The notes below the pieces were generated by a model. That model searched no databases. It had not been told where the DNA came from and saw nothing but the letters and a program-made list of their open reading frames with translations. A program made the position numbers and the translations under genes. A stretch of 35,895 bases of DNA from the NCBI GenBank assembly GCA_000955785.1, contig JYOD01000106.1, forward strand, positions 1-35,895, read 5' to 3'. This document shows positions 33,341 to 35,895 of the stretch, one piece after another. Each line of letters starts with the position of its first letter. Position 1 is the first letter of the stretch. Source of the stretch: Burkholderiaceae bacterium 16. Lineage in GTDB: Bacteria > Pseudomonadota > Gammaproteobacteria > Burkholderiales > Burkholderiaceae.

Positions 33341-33373
33341 GTGATCGAATGGAGGGGATTTCCATTCGATCAC
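33341..33373. repeat. Perfect 13-base inverted repeat with 7-base loop
   Basis: Arms GTGATCGAATGGA and TCCATTCGATCAC flank GGGGATT. No T-run follows on either strand, so it is not an ordinary terminator. It lies about 180 bases beyond the start of the broken integrase gene and could be a recombination or element-end structure. Confidence 0.6.
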
Positions 33374-34185
33374 TGTTCGCCTCAGGCACAGCTACGGCGG
33401 TTCCCGGCCAGGAGCCGTCGTTGCCACGCTCCCGGATCGCGACACTGAAGCGGCCGCTTCTTTCACACATCGGACTTTGGAGCACGAGCGATGCTCGGCA
33501 GTCGGGATTCTTCCCTCGTCAGCGAAGCCATCCAAAATGGCGCATCGCTTCTTCCGTCCTAAAACCGCGTATGCCGTGCCGGCCCGTGAGTTGCGCTGCA
33601 TCCAGGGAACGAGAACTATTTACGCACGACTATGTAGTGCGGCAGCCGCGTATCGCCTGTATCCGCAATGGTCCGCCTGCGTCTCGGACTTGCTCGGGCG
33701 TGCCATCGTCACGGCGATGACCGGCACGGAGACCCTACGGATCCGACACGAGGTGCTGGCGCCAGCGCCAGCAAGCCTGCACTCGCGCACCACCCCCTCC
33801 CCTGTGCGTCGCGGTGCCGCCCCTGCATGGCGGATAAGCGGCCGGGCAGCGCATCTTGGCCACCGCTGTCATCCAGCCCACGCGCGACGCGCTAGATGCC
33901 TACGAGCTCCTGCTCGAGGAAGACCTACTCAGCGGGGGCGGCACGGGGAAGCTGCGCCGCCCCCTGCGCAGCGCCAGCCAGTATCTGAGACCTCGTGGCG
34001 CGCGCTATCGCCGTCGGGCTTACCGGCCAGGAGACCCTGCCGCCACGCCCGGTGCCGCTGGCGGTGCCGGTGCATGTGAGCTCCGACACTGCAGGACGAA
34101 ACGATCGCGGAAGGGGCAAGCCGTTAACAAAAAGTGAGTAAACGGACCCACAAAGGCGGCAACCACGGGAGAAACGAGAGCGAAC

Positions 34186-34215
34186 GCCGCGGAAGATTTT
34201 TTCCGCGGCTTTTCC
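34186..34215 (+). terminator. Rho-independent terminator without an assignable gene
   Basis: GCCGCGGAA and TTCCGCGGC form a 9-base stem around GATTTT, followed by TTTTCC. No convincing plus-strand gene ends just upstream, so the gene it served is decayed or unrecognised. Confidence 0.7.
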
Positions 34216-34402
34216 TTTGTGCGCCAGTCATGGCGGGTAGCGCCGGACTGGCGCTGCCAGACTCGCTGTGGCGGCGAGTTGGACGACTTGGAGGTGAACG
34301 TCCTCTGCACACCCGGCAAGGGGAAGTGCTAGCCCGAACTTTGAGCACGCGGCGCGCATAACGCTTTGATTCCTTACGGTTATGTGCGCGCGAGCGAGTC
34401 GA

Positions 34403-35895
34403 TTACTGGGTACAGGCGATGGGGCTGACGTTGAGCAGGCGGAAGGCCTTTTCTTGAATGGGCGTCGGCCGCGTGATCATGACGATCTTCGCTTGCGGGT
34501 TCAGAGGGGTGTGACAGACGTTGTAGGCGAGCGTGGCCAGATCATCGAGCAGGGTGCGAAAGCTATGGACCGGCAAGCCGTCCTCGCTAAGCCTGGTGGT
34601 GTCCTTGGCTTTCGCCTGATCCGAGCGCCGTGCCTTGGCCACTGGCGAAGGCCGGGCCGCCCGCGCGAGCTCCACGTATTCGTCATCAAACAGCATCGGC
34701 TTTAACGTCTCGCGCATGTGCCACTCGACGTAATAAGCGAGCATGCACAGAAACACGTGCGCGCGCACGCGCGCGGCGTTCCAATGGAACACGGGGCGCA
34801 CCTGGAGATCGACTGTCTTGAGCGAACGGAAGGCCCGCTCCACGACTGCCAACCCCTTATAGGCCGTCACGGCCGCCTCAGCCGACAGGTCCGTTGCCGG
34901 CAGGCTCGTACGCACCACGTACAGGCCATCGAGTGCGGCCTCCCGCTGAATCTGTTCGGCCTTGCGCCCCCAGGTGAAGCTCGAGTCGGTGATGTTCAAC
35001 TCGAAGTGCTTGCCCATCTTGAAGTGATCGATGACGCGGCCCACTCGCAGGGCAATCGCCTCGGTGCCCTTGAGGCGGTTGCGGGCACGCGTGGCCGCGT
35101 CGGTGATCTTCATCAACTCGGCTTCGGTGGCCCGCAGCAGCGCCTCGCGTTTGCGGTTGCGCTCCTCGGCCAGTAGCGGATTGCGACACACGATGAGCCG
35201 CTCGCCGGGGAACGCGTCACTGGTCACCTCCAGCAGGTTGCGCTCATCGAATAGCGACGGCTGGAAGGGCCCCTTCTCGTGAGCAAGCGCGGCCATCTGC
35301 GGCGCGCGCAGGCTGCTCACCCAGTCCAGGCCAGCCGGGCGCAATACCGTGTCGATGCGCGCCTGCGTCAGCATGCCCCGGTCGCCTACCCACGCGAGCT
35401 TCTCGATGCCATAGCGGTTCTTGAGCTTGTCCACCTGCGAGGCCACGGTAGCCGGATCGGCGGTGTTGCCAGCGAAGACTTCGACTGCCACTGGACAGCC
35501 CTCAGGCGTGCACACCAGACCGAACACGATCTGCGGATCGTCGCGCTTGCCATCGCGGCTGTAGCCGTGGGCGGCAAGCTCGCAGCAACGTCCAGTCACC
35601 CACGTGGAAGTGAGGTCATAGAGCACCAGCGTACTACCGCTCAGATGCTGCTTGGCAAGGCGCTTCTCGATGCCTTCCTGAGCGTCTCCCAGCCAGTCGA
35701 GCGCGGCATAGATCTGCTCGAGTTCGACGTCGCCCAACTTCAGCAGCCGCGACAGCGAGTGGGTCGCGGTCTGCTCGCACAACATGCGATGCGTGGCGAG
35801 CTTGGAAGCGGGTGACACCACCCGCGCCACCAGCAGTGCCATCACTACCGAGCGCAGCGCGGCCGGTGCCGAGGCAAACCACTGCTCGGCGCCGC
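34403..35895 (-). mobile_element. IS1634 family transposase, 5' part outside the window
   Basis: An open frame running to the right edge (the first visible residues are GAEQWFASAPAALRSVVMAL) and ending at 34403, about 497 residues seen of a usual 550-600. DDE-type motifs of the IS4/IS1634 group are visible: LVLYDLTSTWV with the first Asp, KLAWVGDRGMLTQARI with the second, and the C-terminal Y-(2)-R-(3)-E-like region in AVTAYKGLAVVERAFRSLKT with the Glu. The C-terminal ARVRAHVFLCMLAYYVEWHM is typical. It has no visible stop or frameshift, so the element may be intact and active. The N-terminal part and one inverted repeat lie beyond the window. Confidence 0.85.

Larger units (their letters stand above)
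33163..34402. other. Mobile-element debris without an intact gene
   Basis: About 1.2 kb, GC-rich. Open frames are present on both strands but lack family similarity. The only clear structures are the 13-base inverted repeat at 33341-33373 and the terminator at 34186-34215. A frame around 33856-34137 (TAVIQPTRDALDAYELLLEE near its start) is the most protein-like, but I do not recognise it. Confidence 0.45.

Noticed and set aside
34403..35895. Plus-strand frames of 152-178 codons opposite the IS1634 transposase
   Set aside because: Antisense shadows of a clearly recognisable transposase.
1..35895. CRISPR arrays, tRNA or rRNA genes, replication origin
   Set aside because: No regularly spaced repeats, tRNA-like cloverleaf, rRNA sequence, or iteron/rep gene was noticed on reading; a tRNA search and repeat finder would settle it.

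Overview
The window looks like an accessory catabolic region (plasmid or genomic island) of a high-GC betaproteobacterium, most likely Burkholderiales of the Cupriavidus/Burkholderia/Ralstonia kind. The grounds are the trimeric Burkholderia-type porin, the mhpF/mhpE style of lower-pathway genes, the density of decayed insertion sequences (IS66, IS630, IS481, IS4, IS1634 types) and an IS91-type integrase. The genus is inferred, not shown.

Layout. 1-1.0 kb: gene scraps and an IS66 remnant. 1.2-4.6 kb: a promoter with a perfect palindrome, then acetaldehyde dehydrogenase (mhpF), 4-hydroxy-2-oxovalerate aldolase (mhpE), a dead MHS-type transporter and an IclR regulator. 5.1-8.6 kb: a very large zinc-ribbon/adenylate cyclase/AAA ATPase/TPR protein. 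8.6-9.5 kb: an IS630 remnant and two small unknown ORFs between repeated IS630-like ends. 9.8-15.0 kb: a hydrolase and 2-hydroxypenta-2,4-dienoate hydratase (mhpD) on the minus strand, divergent from a tightly overlapping four-gene operon. That operon encodes a CarAa-like Rieske oxygenase, a meta-cleavage-product hydrolase, and the small and large subunits of a LigAB-type extradiol dioxygenase. 15.1-17.6 kb: an IS481 remnant, a small unknown ORF and an unusual protein with three tandem LuxR-type HTH domains. 18.1-20.4 kb: an aspartate dehydrogenase / SDR / RraA-like operon. 20.5-22.2 kb: gene and IS debris. 22.2-31.4 kb, minus strand: porin, quinone-oxidoreductase-like MDR, MFS transporter, single-chain class III extradiol dioxygenase, then (around a plus-strand LysR gene) a LigXa/phthalate-dioxygenase-like Rieske oxygenase, Rieske ferredoxin and ferredoxin reductase. 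31.8-32.5 kb: a GntR/FCD regulator. 32.7 kb to the end: broken integrase, debris and an IS1634-type transposase cut by the window edge.

How it may work together. The CarAa-like oxygenase, LigAB-type dioxygenase and hydrolase match the order of chemistry in carbazole/dibenzofuran/biphenyl-type angular oxidation: ring dioxygenation, meta cleavage, then hydrolysis to an aromatic acid plus 2-hydroxypenta-2,4-dienoate. The dienoate would pass through mhpD, mhpE and mhpF to pyruvate and acetyl-CoA. No ferredoxin or reductase lies beside the CarAa-like gene; the only ones are about 15 kb away beside the second Rieske oxygenase. A recurring near-palindrome (TGCATACnGTATnCAGTGC) lies upstream of the hydratase, the CarAa-like operon, the class III dioxygenase and the reductase-ferredoxin-oxygenase genes, with a half-site before the GntR gene. 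This suggests one GntR regulon cut into pieces by mobile DNA. The substrate cannot be fixed from sequence alone.
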